DNA from: Microvirga pakistanensis
GTDB taxonomy: Bacteria; Pseudomonadota; Alphaproteobacteria; Rhizobiales; Beijerinckiaceae
Length of the DNA stretch: 64,000 bases
Assembly (NCBI RefSeq): GCF_004458765.1
Contig: NZ_SPJX01000187.1
Location: 310,001-374,000, forward strand
Reading direction: 5' to 3'
The position numbers were made by a program, and so were the translations under genes. This document shows, piece after piece, positions 1 through 12,374 of the stretch (within the stretch, counting starts at the first letter, position 1; the number at the start of each line of letters is the position of its first letter). The notes under the pieces are model-generated. The model was given only the letters and a program-made list of their open reading frames with translations, made no database searches and was not told the DNA's origin.

Positions 1-2511
1 TCCGCCTTCGCGGATGCCTCCGTGTCCGGCGGCTTGAATCTGATCCTCACGGAAACCGCGGATCTCGGCCGCATCACGCTCCAGAACCCGGATGCGCCCG
101 GCGAGGGCTCGGGCGTCACCGTGCTGGCGCTGGGCAAGCACGGGGCAGGGGAGCTCAACTATTCGAGCGACATCGACCTCGTCATCTTCTTCGATCCGCA
201 GACGCAGGCGGTGAAGGAAGGGGCCGAGGCGACGACCATCTACACCCGCATCGCCCAGCAACTGGCCCGGCTGCTGCAGGAGCGGACGCCCGACGGGTAT
301 GTCCACCGCGTCGATTATCGCCTGCGGCCCGATCCCGGTTCGACGCCCACGGCCATGTCCCTGGCGTCGGCCTATGTCTATTACGAGACGCTCGGGCAGA
401 ACTGGGAGCGCGCGGCCTTCATCAAGGCCCGGCCCGTCGCGGGCGATCTCACGCTGGGCGAGACCTTCCTCGCCGAGCTGCGGCCCTTCATCTGGCGCAA
501 GTATTTCGATTTCGCCTCCATCGCCGACGTTCATGCCATGAAGCGGCAGATCCATGCGGTGCGCGGGCACGATGAGATCGCGGTGGCGGGGCACGACATC
601 AAGCTCGGACGCGGCGGCATTCGCGAGATCGAGTTCTTCGTGCAGACGCAGCAGCTCGTGTTCGGCGGCAGACGGCCCGCGCTCCGGGGACGGCGCACCC
701 TCGAGATGCTGGTCGAGCTGCACAACGAAGGCTGGATCACCGCGCAGGCGCGCGATGAGCTGTCCCATGCCTATCGCTTCCTCCGGACCATCGAGCACCG
801 GCTGCAGATGGTCGCCGATGAGCAGACCCAGCGGCTTCCTTCCGACGAGGATGAGCTCAAGCGCTTCGCCGGGTTCTGCGGCTATTCCAACCTCGAGGCA
901 TTCTCGAAGGCCCTGACGGATCAGGCCAGGATCGTGCAGGGCCATTACGCCCTGCTCTTCGAGGAGGGGCCGGAGCTCGCCTCCGACGTGGGGAGCCTGG
1001 TTTTCACCGGCGTCAGCGACGATCCGGAAACCCTCGCAACCTTGCGGCGCATGGGCTTCCGCGAGCCGGAGAAAACGGCCGAGACCGTTCGGGGATGGCA
1101 TTTCGGGCGCCGCGCCGCCATCACGAGCGCGCGAGCGCGCGAGGTGCTGACCGAGCTCACGCCGGCGCTGCTGTCGGCCCTGGGGGGCACGGCGGATCCC
1201 GATGCCGCATTGGCGGCTCTCGACGCCGCGTTCGGGCGCATGCCGGCCGCCGTCGAACTCCTCACCATCCTGCAATCCCACGACAAGCTGCGCCTTCGCT
1301 TCGCGGATCTCCTCGGCACGGCTCCTCGGCTTGCCAACACGGTGGCGCAATCCCCGCATGTGCTCGACGTGCTCATCGACCCTGCCTTCGGCATTCCGCT
1401 GGTGGATGAATCGGCGATCGAGGAACAGCTGCTGCAGATCATCGGCAATCCCGAGAACTACGAGGACTTCCTCGACCGCGCCCGCGACGCGGCCCGGCAG
1501 ATGCGTTTCATCACGGGCGCGCGGCTTCTCTCCGGCATCATTTCCCCGGCGCAGGCGGGTGAGGCCTACGCCGCCATCGCGGCGGCCACCATCCGCGCGT
1601 CGGTCGAGCGCGTTCGCCGGGAGTTCGAGGCCGAGCATGGCGTGGTACCCGGCGCCAAGATGGCAGTGCTCGGACTGGGCCGCCTCGGCACGAAGGAGCT
1701 GACGGCCGGTTCGGATCTCGACTTGGTCCTCATCTACGATTTCGACGAGGAGCGGCGCGAGAGCACGGGGCCGCGCTCTCTCGACGCCGTCGTCTATCAC
1801 ACGCGCCTCACCCAGCGCCTTGTCGCCGCGCTGACCGTGCCGACCCGGCGCGGGCTTCTGTACGAGGTGGACCTTCGTCTGAGACCCCAGGGCGGCAAGG
1901 GACCGGTGGCTTCGCAGTTCAAAGGCTTTCTCGCCTACCAGCAGACCGAAGCCGAGCTCTGGGAGCACATGGCTCTCACCCGCGCGCGCATCCTGTTCGC
2001 CGATCCGGGTTTCGCCGAGCCGCTCGGCGAGGCGATCAACCGCATCGTCGGCGCCGCGCGCGACCCGGAACATGTGGTGTCCGAGGTCCGATCGATGCGG
2101 GACCTGATCGCTCGCGAGAAGGGCGACGACGATCCATGGGATCTCAAGCTCGCGAGAGGTGGGCTGACGGATCTCGACTTCATCGCGCAGGCGCTCGTTC
2201 TGGCGCATGCGAGCCGGCATGCCGCGCTCCTTGGATGTCCGACCGAAGCGACGTTCCAGGAGGCCTGTAAGGCAGGCCTGATGTCGGATGAGGACGCAAC
2301 GGACCTGATCGAGGCTCACCGGCAGTTCAACGCCATCTTCCAGTGGCAGCGGCTGACGATCGAAGGCGCTTTCGATCCCGACCGGGTGCCGCCCGCCATC
2401 TTCAAGCGCCTCGCGACGATTGCGGGGCTGCCCGATGCCAAGGTCCTGCTGACGCATCTGAACGCGACGCGTGAGCATGTTCGGGAGATCTACGACCGCG
2501 TGCTGAGCTGA
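1..2511 (+). CDS. glnE: Bifunctional glutamine synthetase adenylyltransferase/adenylyl-removing enzyme (5' end outside window)
   Basis: Adds AMP to, and removes it from, glutamine synthetase, so it sets nitrogen assimilation in response to PII signalling. The frame is open from base 1, so the gene starts outside the window; 836 residues are visible and roughly 140 N-terminal residues are missing compared with the usual 950-1000. The adenylyl-removing nucleotidyltransferase core is seen as GKHGAGELNYSSDIDL around residue 52, and the second, adenylylating core as GLGRLGTKELTAGSDLDL around residue 558, each followed by a helical domain. An internal GTG at 22 is only the first possible start codon inside the window and is not the true start. 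It converges on the histidine kinase gene downstream, an arrangement common in Hyphomicrobiales. Confidence 0.95.
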   Translation, partial: SAFADASVSGGLNLILTETADLGRITLQNPDAPGEGSGVTVLALGKHGAGELNYSSDIDLVIFFDPQTQAVKEGAEATTIYTRIAQQLARLLQERTPDGYVHRVDYRLRPDPGSTPTAMSLASAYVYYETLGQNWERAAFIKARPVAGDLTLGETFLAELRPFIWRKYFDFASIADVHAMKRQIHAVRGHDEIAVAGHDIKLGRGGIREIEFFVQTQQLVFGGRRPALRGRRTLEMLVELHNEGWITAQARDELSHAYRFLRTIEHRLQMVADEQTQRLPSDEDELKRFAGFCGYSNLEAFSKALTDQARIVQGHYALLFEEGPELASDVGSLVFTGVSDDPETLATLRRMGFREPEKTAETVRGWHFGRRAAITSARAREVLTELTPALLSALGGTADPDAALAALDAAFGRMPAAVELLTILQSHDKLRLRFADLLGTAPRLANTVAQSPHVLDVLIDPAFGIPLVDESAIEEQLLQIIGNPENYEDFLDRARDAARQMRFITGARLLSGIISPAQAGEAYAAIAAATIRASVERVRREFEAEHGVVPGAKMAVLGLGRLGTKELTAGSDLDLVLIYDFDEERRESTGPRSLDAVVYHTRLTQRLVAALTVPTRRGLLYEVDLRLRPQGGKGPVASQFKGFLAYQQTEAELWEHMALTRARILFADPGFAEPLGEAINRIVGAARDPEHVVSEVRSMRDLIAREKGDDDPWDLKLARGGLTDLDFIAQALVLAHASRHAALLGCPTEATFQEACKAGLMSDEDATDLIEAHRQFNAIFQWQRLTIEGAFDPDRVPPAIFKRLATIAGLPDAKVLLTHLNATREHVREIYDRVLS

Positions 2512-2540
2512 CCGCTTGCCATCTGCTGCTCTCGGCCTCC

Positions 2541-2630
2541 TGTCATGGCCGTGCTTGTCGCGGCCATCCGCGTCTTAGGCTCCCTCGCGTGGAAGGCGCG
2601 GATCCCCGGCACAGGCCGGGGATGACGAGG
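2541..2630. repeat. Intergenic palindromic repeat, GTCATGGCCG family, copy 1
   Basis: Two inverted-repeat blocks lie between the convergent glnE and pleC-like genes: GTCATGGCCG...CGGCCAT at 2542-2567 and ATCCCCGG...CCGGGGAT at 2602-2623. The same two-block layout recurs at seven other intergenic sites in this window. It probably also acts as a transcription stop for both flanking genes, though there is no T-run. Confidence 0.7.
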
Positions 2631-2634
2631 ACCT

Positions 2635-4962
<2,328 letters not shown>

Positions 4963-5126
4963 GCGATGCTCCCTCCGGAACCGTTACTGTCCTCGTTCGG
5001 AGGACGTGCCGCATCTCTCCGAATCACCAACAATAGAATCACGGGCAGGTGATTTGTCTAGCTATGGAGCCCGTTTGGTTAATAAAAAATTCTCATTTGC
5101 CCATCGATTTGGGGATAGCTTGGGAT

Positions 5127-5154
5127 AACCTGTGGCGGCGCAACGCCGCAGGTT
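5127..5154 (-). terminator. Possible terminator hairpin after pepN
   Basis: Arms AACCTGTGGCG and CGCCGCAGGTT (11 bp, one G-T pair) around a 6-base loop, 6 bases beyond the pepN stop codon. There is no T-run on the transcribed strand, so it may only be a 3'-end stabiliser. Confidence 0.4.
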
Positions 5155-5159
5155 GGCTG

Positions 5160-7811
5160 TCAGAGAAGCGGGCTTTCTTCAAGCGATCGATTCACGATGT
5201 CTCCCACGTCGCGGGAAAGATTCGATTTTTGAGCGATCGACTGCAGCGCCCGACGGGCGTGGCCGCGGCGCATGGGCTCCATCATCCTCCAGGTGCTGAA
5301 GGCGGTGAGCAACCTTGATGCAAGCTGGGGATTCAACTCGTCGGCCCGCAGCACGATGGAGGCCAGAAAAGCGTAGCCCGCTCCATCCTCCCGATTGAAC
5401 TGTACTTGGTTGAGCATCGCGAAGCTTCCGATCAGGGAACGCACGCGGTTCGGGTTGTTCATCGAGAAGGCAGGATGCTCCATCAGGCGCTTCACGCGAT
5501 CGAGAGTCGTGTCCTCCGGGATCGCGGCCTGCAGGGTGAACCACTTGTCGAGAACGAGCGGTTCGTTGCGGTAACGCTCCTCGAAGCTCGCAATGGCATT
5601 CTCGCGCACCGTGCCGGGAATGGTCATGAGCACGTTCAACGACGCCAGCCGATCCGTCATATTGCCGGCCTTCTCGAACTGTTCGCTTGCGAGCTTTTCC
5701 CCCGCTTGCGGATCGGCGGCGGTCAGGAGATCGAGCGCGGCATTGCGCAGAGCCCTTCTCCCTGCGCTCGCCGCATCCGGGCTGTAGGATTCCGCCCGTG
5801 CAAGGGAACGATGGAAATCCGTCAACGGCTCGAAACAAGCCCTGCCAATATGCTGGCGCATGGTTCTTCGGGCGTGATGGATCGCGGTGGGATCCACATC
5901 CTTTCCGATCTCCTGGGCGATGTCGGATTCGCTTGGAAGCGTCAGGACGAGCGCCGCGAAGGCAGGGTCGCGCAGGGCGTCCGATTGTGCAAAGCCCCGG
6001 AAGGCGGAGGACAGGGCGCCCATGTCCTCATCGCTTGCCTGGGTGCCTGTCGAGAGGGAGACGAGCATGCGCATCGCGACCGTCTGCGCCGCCTGCCAGC
6101 GGTTGAAGGCATCGGTGTCGTGCCGGAGCAGGATGAGGAGTTCCTCGTTCGAAAGGTCGAGGGAGACCTTCACCGGCGCCGAAAAACCGCGGAAGACCGA
6201 AGGAACGGGGCGCGATGCTACGCCCGTGAACGCGATGCTGTCCTCTGCCTTGTCGAACACGAACACGCCACGGGAATCAACGCGTTCGCACTCTGCGTCC
6301 ATCGGCTGCCCGTCCTGAGCCACGAGTCCGAGCGCGACGGGGACCACCATCGGGTCCTTTGTCGGCTGGCCGGGGGTCGGGAGGGTATGCTGCTTGAAGT
6401 CGAGCCGGTACGTCTTCGCAGCCTCGTCATACTGGCCGTGCACGCTCACGCACGGCGTGCCGGACTGCCCATACCAGCGGGCGAAGTGCGAGAGGTCACG
6501 GCCGGTCACGTCGGCAAAGGCCTTCAGGAAGTCCTCGACCGTGGCGGCGGTGCCGTCGCATCGATCATAATAGAGATCCATGCCGCGCCGGAAATCCTCG
6601 TCGCCGATCAGCGTCTTGAGCATGCGGACGATCTCGGCGCCCTTCTCATAGACGGTTGCGGTGTAGAAATTGTTGATCTCACGGTACTGGCTCGGCCGCA
6701 CCGGATGGGCCAGCGGACCCGCATCCTCCAGGAACTGTCGCGCCCTCAAGGTTTTCACCTCCGCGATGCGGTGCACGGCGCGTGAGCGTTCGTCGGACGA
6801 GAACTCCTGATCGCGGAAGACCGTCAGGCCCTCCTTTAGGCAGAGCTGGAACCAGTCGCGGCAGGTCACGCGATTCCCGGACCAGTTGTGGAAATATTCG
6901 TGAGCGATGATCGCTTCGATGTTCGCGTAATCCGTGTCGGTCGCGGTCTCGGGGCTCGCCAAGACGTATTTGTCGTTGAAGATGTTGAGGCCCTTGTTCT
7001 CCATGGCGCCCATGTTGAAGTCCGATACCGCGACGATGTTGAAGACGTCGAGGTCGTATTCCCGGCCGAAGACCTTCTCGTCCCAGATCATGGACCGCTC
7101 CAGAGCGTCGAGCGCGTAGCCGGCGCGGTCTTCCTTGCCGGGCTCCACGTAGACGGCGATCGCCACTGTCCGCCCGCTCATGGTCGTGAACGGTTTGGCG
7201 ACGCGGCCGAGGCGCCCGCCGACAATCGCGAAGAGATAGGACGGCTTCGGGAAAGGATCATGCCAGACGGCGTAGTGCCGGCTCGTACCCGCGACGGAGC
7301 CGCTCTCGACCGGGTTGCCGTTGCCGAGCAGAACCGGGGCCTCGTCAAGTTCGGCCTCGATGCGTGTGGTGTAGACGGCCAGCACGTCGGGGCGGTCGAG
7401 GAAATACGTGATGCGCCTGAAGCCTTCGGCTTCGCATTGCGTGCAGTAATTGCCGCTGGACCGGTAGAGCCCCATGAGCCTGGTGTTCGCCGTCGGGTTG
7501 ATTTCCGTCTCGATGGTAAGCCGGAACGGCCCCTGCGGAGGCTGGGAGATGGTGAGCAATTCAGGGCGCGCCTCGAACTCGCCGGCCTCCAGGATCCGGC
7601 CGTCGAGAGCGACCGATTTGAGATTCACCTCGTCGCCGTCGAGCGCCAGAGGAACATCCGAGCGTCCGGCCGGATTGGGCCGCATGGAGAGCGTTGCCGT
7701 AACCTTTGTCGCCGCGGGATGGAGCTTGAAATCCAGCTCGACCCGCTCAATGAGAAAATCGCTCGGCCGGTAATCCTCAAGGCGGACGATCTGGGCGGCA
7801 TCAGTGCGCAT
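5160..7811 (-). CDS. pepN: Aminopeptidase N (M1 zinc metallopeptidase)
   Basis: Cytosolic zinc exopeptidase that removes N-terminal residues from peptides in protein turnover. At 883 residues it has normal proteobacterial PepN length. The GAMEN exopeptidase motif is at residues 268-272, the zinc motif HEYFH at 304-308 and the third zinc ligand Glu at 327 (LKEGLT). The C-terminal superhelical domain is complete. The ATG at 7811 is followed by MRTDAAQ and preceded by a weak AGAGAG. It is transcribed alone, divergent from the glyoxalase gene, with a 16-base palindrome in the shared upstream region. Confidence 0.96.
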   Translation of the reverse strand: MRTDAAQIVRLEDYRPSDFLIERVELDFKLHPAATKVTATLSMRPNPAGRSDVPLALDGDEVNLKSVALDGRILEAGEFEARPELLTISQPPQGPFRLTIETEINPTANTRLMGLYRSSGNYCTQCEAEGFRRITYFLDRPDVLAVYTTRIEAELDEAPVLLGNGNPVESGSVAGTSRHYAVWHDPFPKPSYLFAIVGGRLGRVAKPFTTMSGRTVAIAVYVEPGKEDRAGYALDALERSMIWDEKVFGREYDLDVFNIVAVSDFNMGAMENKGLNIFNDKYVLASPETATDTDYANIEAIIAHEYFHNWSGNRVTCRDWFQLCLKEGLTVFRDQEFSSDERSRAVHRIAEVKTLRARQFLEDAGPLAHPVRPSQYREINNFYTATVYEKGAEIVRMLKTLIGDEDFRRGMDLYYDRCDGTAATVEDFLKAFADVTGRDLSHFARWYGQSGTPCVSVHGQYDEAAKTYRLDFKQHTLPTPGQPTKDPMVVPVALGLVAQDGQPMDAECERVDSRGVFVFDKAEDSIAFTGVASRPVPSVFRGFSAPVKVSLDLSNEELLILLRHDTDAFNRWQAAQTVAMRMLVSLSTGTQASDEDMGALSSAFRGFAQSDALRDPAFAALVLTLPSESDIAQEIGKDVDPTAIHHARRTMRQHIGRACFEPLTDFHRSLARAESYSPDAASAGRRALRNAALDLLTAADPQAGEKLASEQFEKAGNMTDRLASLNVLMTIPGTVRENAIASFEERYRNEPLVLDKWFTLQAAIPEDTTLDRVKRLMEHPAFSMNNPNRVRSLIGSFAMLNQVQFNREDGAGYAFLASIVLRADELNPQLASRLLTAFSTWRMMEPMRRGHARRALQSIAQKSNLSRDVGDIVNRSLEESPLL

Positions 7812-7910
7812 CGGCTGCTCTCTGTGAAACTTGATTTCGCTGTGTCTAGGGGTCGAACGGACAGGTGGATCAGGAACGTCTGAAACGACAGGTCTTAAAA
7901 GTCACGCCCA

Positions 7911-7926
7911 CTTGGACAATTCCAAG
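7911..7926. promoter_or_regulatory. Short palindrome between pepN and the glyoxalase gene
   Basis: CTTGGA-CAAT-TCCAAG, a perfect 6-bp inverted repeat in the divergent intergenic region, followed on the + strand by GCTTTTTG. It could be an operator for either gene or a weak hairpin. No recognised regulator consensus was matched. Confidence 0.25.
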
Positions 7927-8013
7927 GCTTTTTGCGCGGGTATAAAGCATAGGCCTTGATCTCTGCGTCAAATGCGCCATCACCCTGAGCCAAGCTCATA
8001 CAGGAGATGGTCT

Positions 8014-8454
8014 ATGGAATACCTCCACACGATGGTCCGGGTCTCGAACCTGGAGCAATCCCTCGATTTCTTCTGCAACAAGTTCGGCCTCGTCGAGGTC
8101 CGGCGCATCGAGAACGAGAAGGGCCGTTTCACCCTCGTGTTCCTGGCGGCTCCAGGGGACGTGGAGAAGGCCCAGGAGACGAAAGCCCCGCTTCTGGAGC
8201 TGACCTACAACTGGGACGAGCACGAGTATTCCGGCGGCCGCAATTTCGGCCATCTCGCCTATCGGGTCGATGACATCTACGAGACCTGCCGGAAGCTGAT
8301 GGATGCGGGCGTCACCATCAACCGCCCGCCCCGGGACGGGTACATGGCCTTCATCAAGACCCCCGACAACATCTCCATCGAGCTGCTGCAGCGCGGCGAG
8401 CCCAAGCCCGTGCTGGAGCCGTGGGCGTCCATGCCGAACACCGGCACCTGGTAA
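8014..8454 (+). CDS. gloA: Lactoylglutathione lyase (glyoxalase I) family protein
   Basis: Isomerises the hemithioacetal of methylglyoxal and glutathione to S-lactoylglutathione, a detoxification step in the cytosol. The 146-residue protein is one VOC-fold unit with the four expected metal ligands visible: His5 (HTMVRV), Glu in LELTYN, His in FGHLAYRV and Glu in ISIELLQ. The ATG at 8014 has AGGAG 7 bases upstream, so the longer in-frame start at 7972 is not needed. It stands alone ahead of the xanthine dehydrogenase operon. A related VOC lyase activity cannot be ruled out, but the ligand pattern fits GloA well. Confidence 0.88.
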   Translation: MEYLHTMVRVSNLEQSLDFFCNKFGLVEVRRIENEKGRFTLVFLAAPGDVEKAQETKAPLLELTYNWDEHEYSGGRNFGHLAYRVDDIYETCRKLMDAGVTINRPPRDGYMAFIKTPDNISIELLQRGEPKPVLEPWASMPNTGTW

Positions 8455-8563
8455 GCCGAAGGGATCGCGCCTCCTGAGAAGAGCCTCTTGGCGAAATCCC
8501 CTTGCTCCGTCATTCTTCCCGCCCCACCATAACAGGCCGGGAAGAACCCGGCGGAGGAAGATC

Positions 8564-10042
8564 TTGGCACGAGACGCAATCCGCTTCTGGCGGAACGGAC
8601 AGCCCATCGAGGTGACTGGCTTTCACCCGCGCACCACACTCCTGGACTACTTGAGGCTTCAGGAGCGCCGGGTCGGCACCAAGGAGGGCTGCGCCGAAGG
8701 CGATTGCGGAGCCTGCACCGTTGCCCTGGGCCGTGTGCGGGACGGGCGCGTCCGCTACGAGCCCGTGAATGCCTGCATCCTGCTGCTCGGCCAGGTCGAT
8801 GGCGCCGAAGTCGTCACCGTCGAGGATCTGGCGGCAGGAGGCGAACTGCACCCGGTGCAATCGGCCATGGTGGCGCATCACGGGTCCCAGTGCGGCTTCT
8901 GCACGCCGGGAATCGTCATGAGCCTGTTCACCCTCTATCATGAGGCCCGGCCTTTGAGCCGCGAACGCGTCAACGATGCCCTGGCGGGAAATCTCTGCCG
9001 CTGCACGGGGTACCGACCGATCGTCGATGCGGCCCTCGACGCATGTTCAGGCGCAGCCCAGGACGCGTTCGCGCAGGCCGGTGAAGCGACCGCACGCGCC
9101 CTGGCCGAGCTGGCCGACGGCGAGGATGTCATGATCGGCAACGAGGCCCGGTTCTTCGCCGCGCCCGCGAGCGAGGCTTCTCTTGCGGCCCTCTATGAGC
9201 GCCATCCCGGCGCGACTCTGGTCGCAGGCTGCACCGATGTGGGCCTCTGGATCACGAAGGGCATGGCGGAGCTCGAGAAGATCATCTGGCTCGGCCGCGT
9301 CGCGGGGCTCGACCGGATCGAGGATGCAAACGACGCGCTGACCATCGGCGCGACCGTCACCCACGCGGACGCGTACATGAGACTTGCTGCCATCGATCCC
9401 GATCTCGGCGAGCTGATGCGCCGCTTCGGTTCCGCCCAGGTGCGGGCCTCCGGAACCGTGGGCGGGAACATCGCGAACGGATCGCCCATCGGCGATCTCG
9501 CCCCGGCGCTCATCGTGCTGGGTTCCACGCTGGAGCTGCGCCAGGGCGAGAGAACGCGCGTTCTGCCGCTGGAAGAGTTCTTCATCGCTTACCGTAAGCA
9601 GGATCGCCTGCCGGGCGAGTTCGTGCGCAGTGTCACGGTGCCGAGGCTCAAGGGCAATGTGGCCTTCCGCGCCTACAAGGTCTCCAAGCGCTTCGACGAG
9701 GATATCTCCGCCGTCATGGGCGCATTCAAGCTCACGCTGGAGGGGCGCAGGATCGCCGAGGCTCGCGTCGCATTCGGCGGCATGGCGGGCATCCCGAAAC
9801 GCGCCCCGGCGACGGAGGCCGCGTTGGTCGGACTCTCCCTCGACGATCCATCGGCCTGGGATCGGGCGACGGCGGCGATCGCGCGCGACTACCAGCCCCT
9901 CGACGACCTTCGCGCCTCTGCGGCCTACCGCACGACGGTCGCCCGCAATCTGGTGTTCAAGGCGCTGAGCGAGACGGCCTCGGGCGAGACCGGCGCGACG
10001 CGGGTCATCGGCCGGCGCGAGGCCCTCGAGGCGGCGGAGTAA
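8564..10042 (+). CDS. xdhA: Xanthine dehydrogenase small subunit (2Fe-2S and FAD)
   Basis: Electron-transfer subunit of xanthine dehydrogenase, which oxidises hypoxanthine to xanthine and urate in purine breakdown. The N-terminal plant-type ferredoxin carries CAEGDCGAC; the second 2Fe-2S domain carries CGFCTPG and CRCTGYRP; the FAD-binding and CO-dehydrogenase flavoprotein C-terminal domains follow (for example GGNIANGSPIGD). I chose TTG 8564 because GGAGGAAG ends 3 bases before it and the ferredoxin begins immediately (ARDAIRFW); no ATG lies in a suitable place. At 492 residues it has the usual length. First gene of a compact operon with xdhB 4 bases downstream. Confidence 0.94.
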   Translation: MARDAIRFWRNGQPIEVTGFHPRTTLLDYLRLQERRVGTKEGCAEGDCGACTVALGRVRDGRVRYEPVNACILLLGQVDGAEVVTVEDLAAGGELHPVQSAMVAHHGSQCGFCTPGIVMSLFTLYHEARPLSRERVNDALAGNLCRCTGYRPIVDAALDACSGAAQDAFAQAGEATARALAELADGEDVMIGNEARFFAAPASEASLAALYERHPGATLVAGCTDVGLWITKGMAELEKIIWLGRVAGLDRIEDANDALTIGATVTHADAYMRLAAIDPDLGELMRRFGSAQVRASGTVGGNIANGSPIGDLAPALIVLGSTLELRQGERTRVLPLEEFFIAYRKQDRLPGEFVRSVTVPRLKGNVAFRAYKVSKRFDEDISAVMGAFKLTLEGRRIAEARVAFGGMAGIPKRAPATEAALVGLSLDDPSAWDRATAAIARDYQPLDDLRASAAYRTTVARNLVFKALSETASGETGATRVIGRREALEAAE

Positions 10043-10046
10043 GGCC

Positions 10047-12374
10047 ATGAACGCACCCACAAAGCCCATCGATACCGAGACGCTCCGCCACGTCCGCCAA
10101 CCTCTGCCGCACGATTCCGGTCCCAAGCATGTCCAGGGCGTCGCGCAGTACATCGACGATATCCGCGAGCCGGAGGGTACGCTGCACATCGCTATCGGGC
10201 AGGCGCCGAAAGCGCGCGGACGCCTGATCTCCCTCGATGTTTCCGCCGTGCGCAGCATGCCCGGCGTGGTGGCCGTTCTCACCGTCGCCGACATCCCCGG
10301 CAAGAACGACGTTTCCCCGGCCTTCGGCGACGATCCCCTGTTCGTCGACAGCGAGATCAGTTTTCTCGGGCAGGCTGTGTTCGCAGTCGTCGCAACGAGC
10401 CGCGACATCGCACGACGTGCGGTGAAAAACGCCGTGATGGAGATCGAATCCGAGACGCCGAGCATCACCGTGGAGGATGCGCTGGCGCGTGGCGAGACCG
10501 TGCTGCCGGATTATGCCTATGGGCGCGGCGACGTGGAGGCCGCGGTGGCCGGTGCGCCTCGCCGGCTCGAAGGCAGGTTCCGCGTCGGCGGGCAGGAGCA
10601 CTTCTATCTCGAAGGTCAGGTGGCCTTCGCGATCCCCGGCGAGGACGGCGACATTCACGTCTATTCCTCGACCCAGCATCCCTCGGAAGTGCAGCATGTG
10701 GTCGCCCGTGTGCTCGACATTCCCGATTCCTACGTGACCTGCGAAACCCGCCGCATGGGTGGCGGCTTCGGCGGCAAGGAGAGCCAGGCGACCCAATGGG
10801 CCGTGACGGCATCGCTCGCCGCGCGCGTGACGGGGCGTCCCTGCAAGATCCGTCTCGACCGTGACGACGATTTCATTCTCACCGGCAAGCGGCACGACTT
10901 CCGCTGCGACTGGCGCGTCGGCTTCGACCACGACGGGCGCATTCAGGGTTATGGCGTCGATCTCCTGGCCCGCTGCGGCTATTCGGCGGATTTGTCCGCC
11001 GGCGTAGTGGACCGTGCCATGTTCCACGCGGACAACGCTTATTGGATGCCGACCGTCCACATCGCCTCCAAGCGGCTGAAGACCAATACGGTCTCCAACA
11101 CCGCCTTCCGCGGCTTCGGAGGCCCACAGGGTATGCTCGCCATCGAGCATGTGATGGACCAGATCGCCTGGGCGACGGGGCGCGATCCGCTCGATGTGCG
11201 CTACGTTAATTTCTATCGTCCTGGGGAGAACGTCACTCCCTACGGGATGGAGGTGGAAGAGACCGATACGCTCCATAACCTCGTGCGGATTCTCGAGGAG
11301 ACATCGGACTATCGTGCGCGGCGGGAGGAAATCGCAGGTTTCAACGCGGCCTCGCCGATCATGAAGCGCGGAATCGCCCTGACGCCGGTCAAATTCGGCA
11401 TCAGCTTCACGCTCACCCACATGAACCAGGCGGGCGCCTTGGTGCATGTCTATCAGGACGGTTCCGTGCACCTGAACCATGGCGGCACGGAGATGGGGCA
11501 GGGGCTCTACGTCAAGGTGGCGCAGGTCGTGGCCGAGGAGTTCGGCATCGCCATGGAGCGCGTGCGCATCACCGCGACGACGACCGCGAAGGTACCCAAC
11601 ACCTCCCCGACGGCCGCCTCGTCCGGCTCCGATCTCAACGGCATGGCGGCGAAGATCGCAGCGGGCGCGATCAAGAGGCGCATGACTGCGCACGCCGCCG
11701 AGATCTATGGCGTGCCGGAGGATCAGATCGCATTCCGCGACGACCGCGTGTTCATCGGCAACGAGAGCATACCCTTCGACGAACTGGCGAAGAAATGCAT
11801 CCTTGCCCGCGTGCAGCTCTCGGAAGCTGGGCATTACAAAACGCCGAAGATCACCTGGGACCGTGCCAAGGGAACGGGTCGCCCGTTCTTCTACTTCGCC
11901 TATGGCGCGGCCTGCTCGGAGGTGATCGTCGATACGCTCACCGGAGAGAACAGGGTTCTGCGCACGGACATCCTTCACGATGTCGGCCGCTCCATCAATC
12001 CGGCCATCGATATCGGCCAGATCGAGGGCGGCTTCGTGCAGGGCATGGGCTGGCTCACCACGGAGGAGCTGGTGTTCAGCAAGGAGGGACACCTGCTCAC
12101 GCATGCGCCGTCCACCTACAAGATCCCGGTCGCCTCCGACGTGCCGGCCGACTTGCGCGTGGCGCTCTATCCCAACGCCAACCGCGAAGACACGATCTAC
12201 CGCTCGAAGGCCGTGGGCGAGCCGCCGATCATGCTCGCGAACAGCGTCTTCTGCGCGCTGGCCGACGCGATTCATGCGCTCGACCCGTCGAAGCCTGTTC
12301 CGCTGGACGCACCCGCGACGCCCGAGGCGGTGCTGCGCGCCTGCGAGTTCCTGCGAGGGAGGCCGATGGGGTGA
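10047..12374 (+). CDS. xdhB: Xanthine dehydrogenase large subunit (molybdopterin-binding)
   Basis: Catalytic subunit holding the molybdenum cofactor, where xanthine is hydroxylated. At 775 residues it is full length. Family landmarks include GGGFGGKESQ (moco-binding loop), RGFGGPQGM (near the substrate Arg/Phe region), GGTEMGQGLYVK and the C-terminal KAVGEPPIML segment, which holds the catalytic glutamate of the family (GEPP). It needs molybdopterin, whose first step is encoded by moaA further along the window, and sulfuration by XdhC, encoded next. Its stop overlaps the GTG of xdhC by 4 bases. Confidence 0.96.
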   Translation: MNAPTKPIDTETLRHVRQPLPHDSGPKHVQGVAQYIDDIREPEGTLHIAIGQAPKARGRLISLDVSAVRSMPGVVAVLTVADIPGKNDVSPAFGDDPLFVDSEISFLGQAVFAVVATSRDIARRAVKNAVMEIESETPSITVEDALARGETVLPDYAYGRGDVEAAVAGAPRRLEGRFRVGGQEHFYLEGQVAFAIPGEDGDIHVYSSTQHPSEVQHVVARVLDIPDSYVTCETRRMGGGFGGKESQATQWAVTASLAARVTGRPCKIRLDRDDDFILTGKRHDFRCDWRVGFDHDGRIQGYGVDLLARCGYSADLSAGVVDRAMFHADNAYWMPTVHIASKRLKTNTVSNTAFRGFGGPQGMLAIEHVMDQIAWATGRDPLDVRYVNFYRPGENVTPYGMEVEETDTLHNLVRILEETSDYRARREEIAGFNAASPIMKRGIALTPVKFGISFTLTHMNQAGALVHVYQDGSVHLNHGGTEMGQGLYVKVAQVVAEEFGIAMERVRITATTTAKVPNTSPTAASSGSDLNGMAAKIAAGAIKRRMTAHAAEIYGVPEDQIAFRDDRVFIGNESIPFDELAKKCILARVQLSEAGHYKTPKITWDRAKGTGRPFFYFAYGAACSEVIVDTLTGENRVLRTDILHDVGRSINPAIDIGQIEGGFVQGMGWLTTEELVFSKEGHLLTHAPSTYKIPVASDVPADLRVALYPNANREDTIYRSKAVGEPPIMLANSVFCALADAIHALDPSKPVPLDAPATPEAVLRACEFLRGRPMG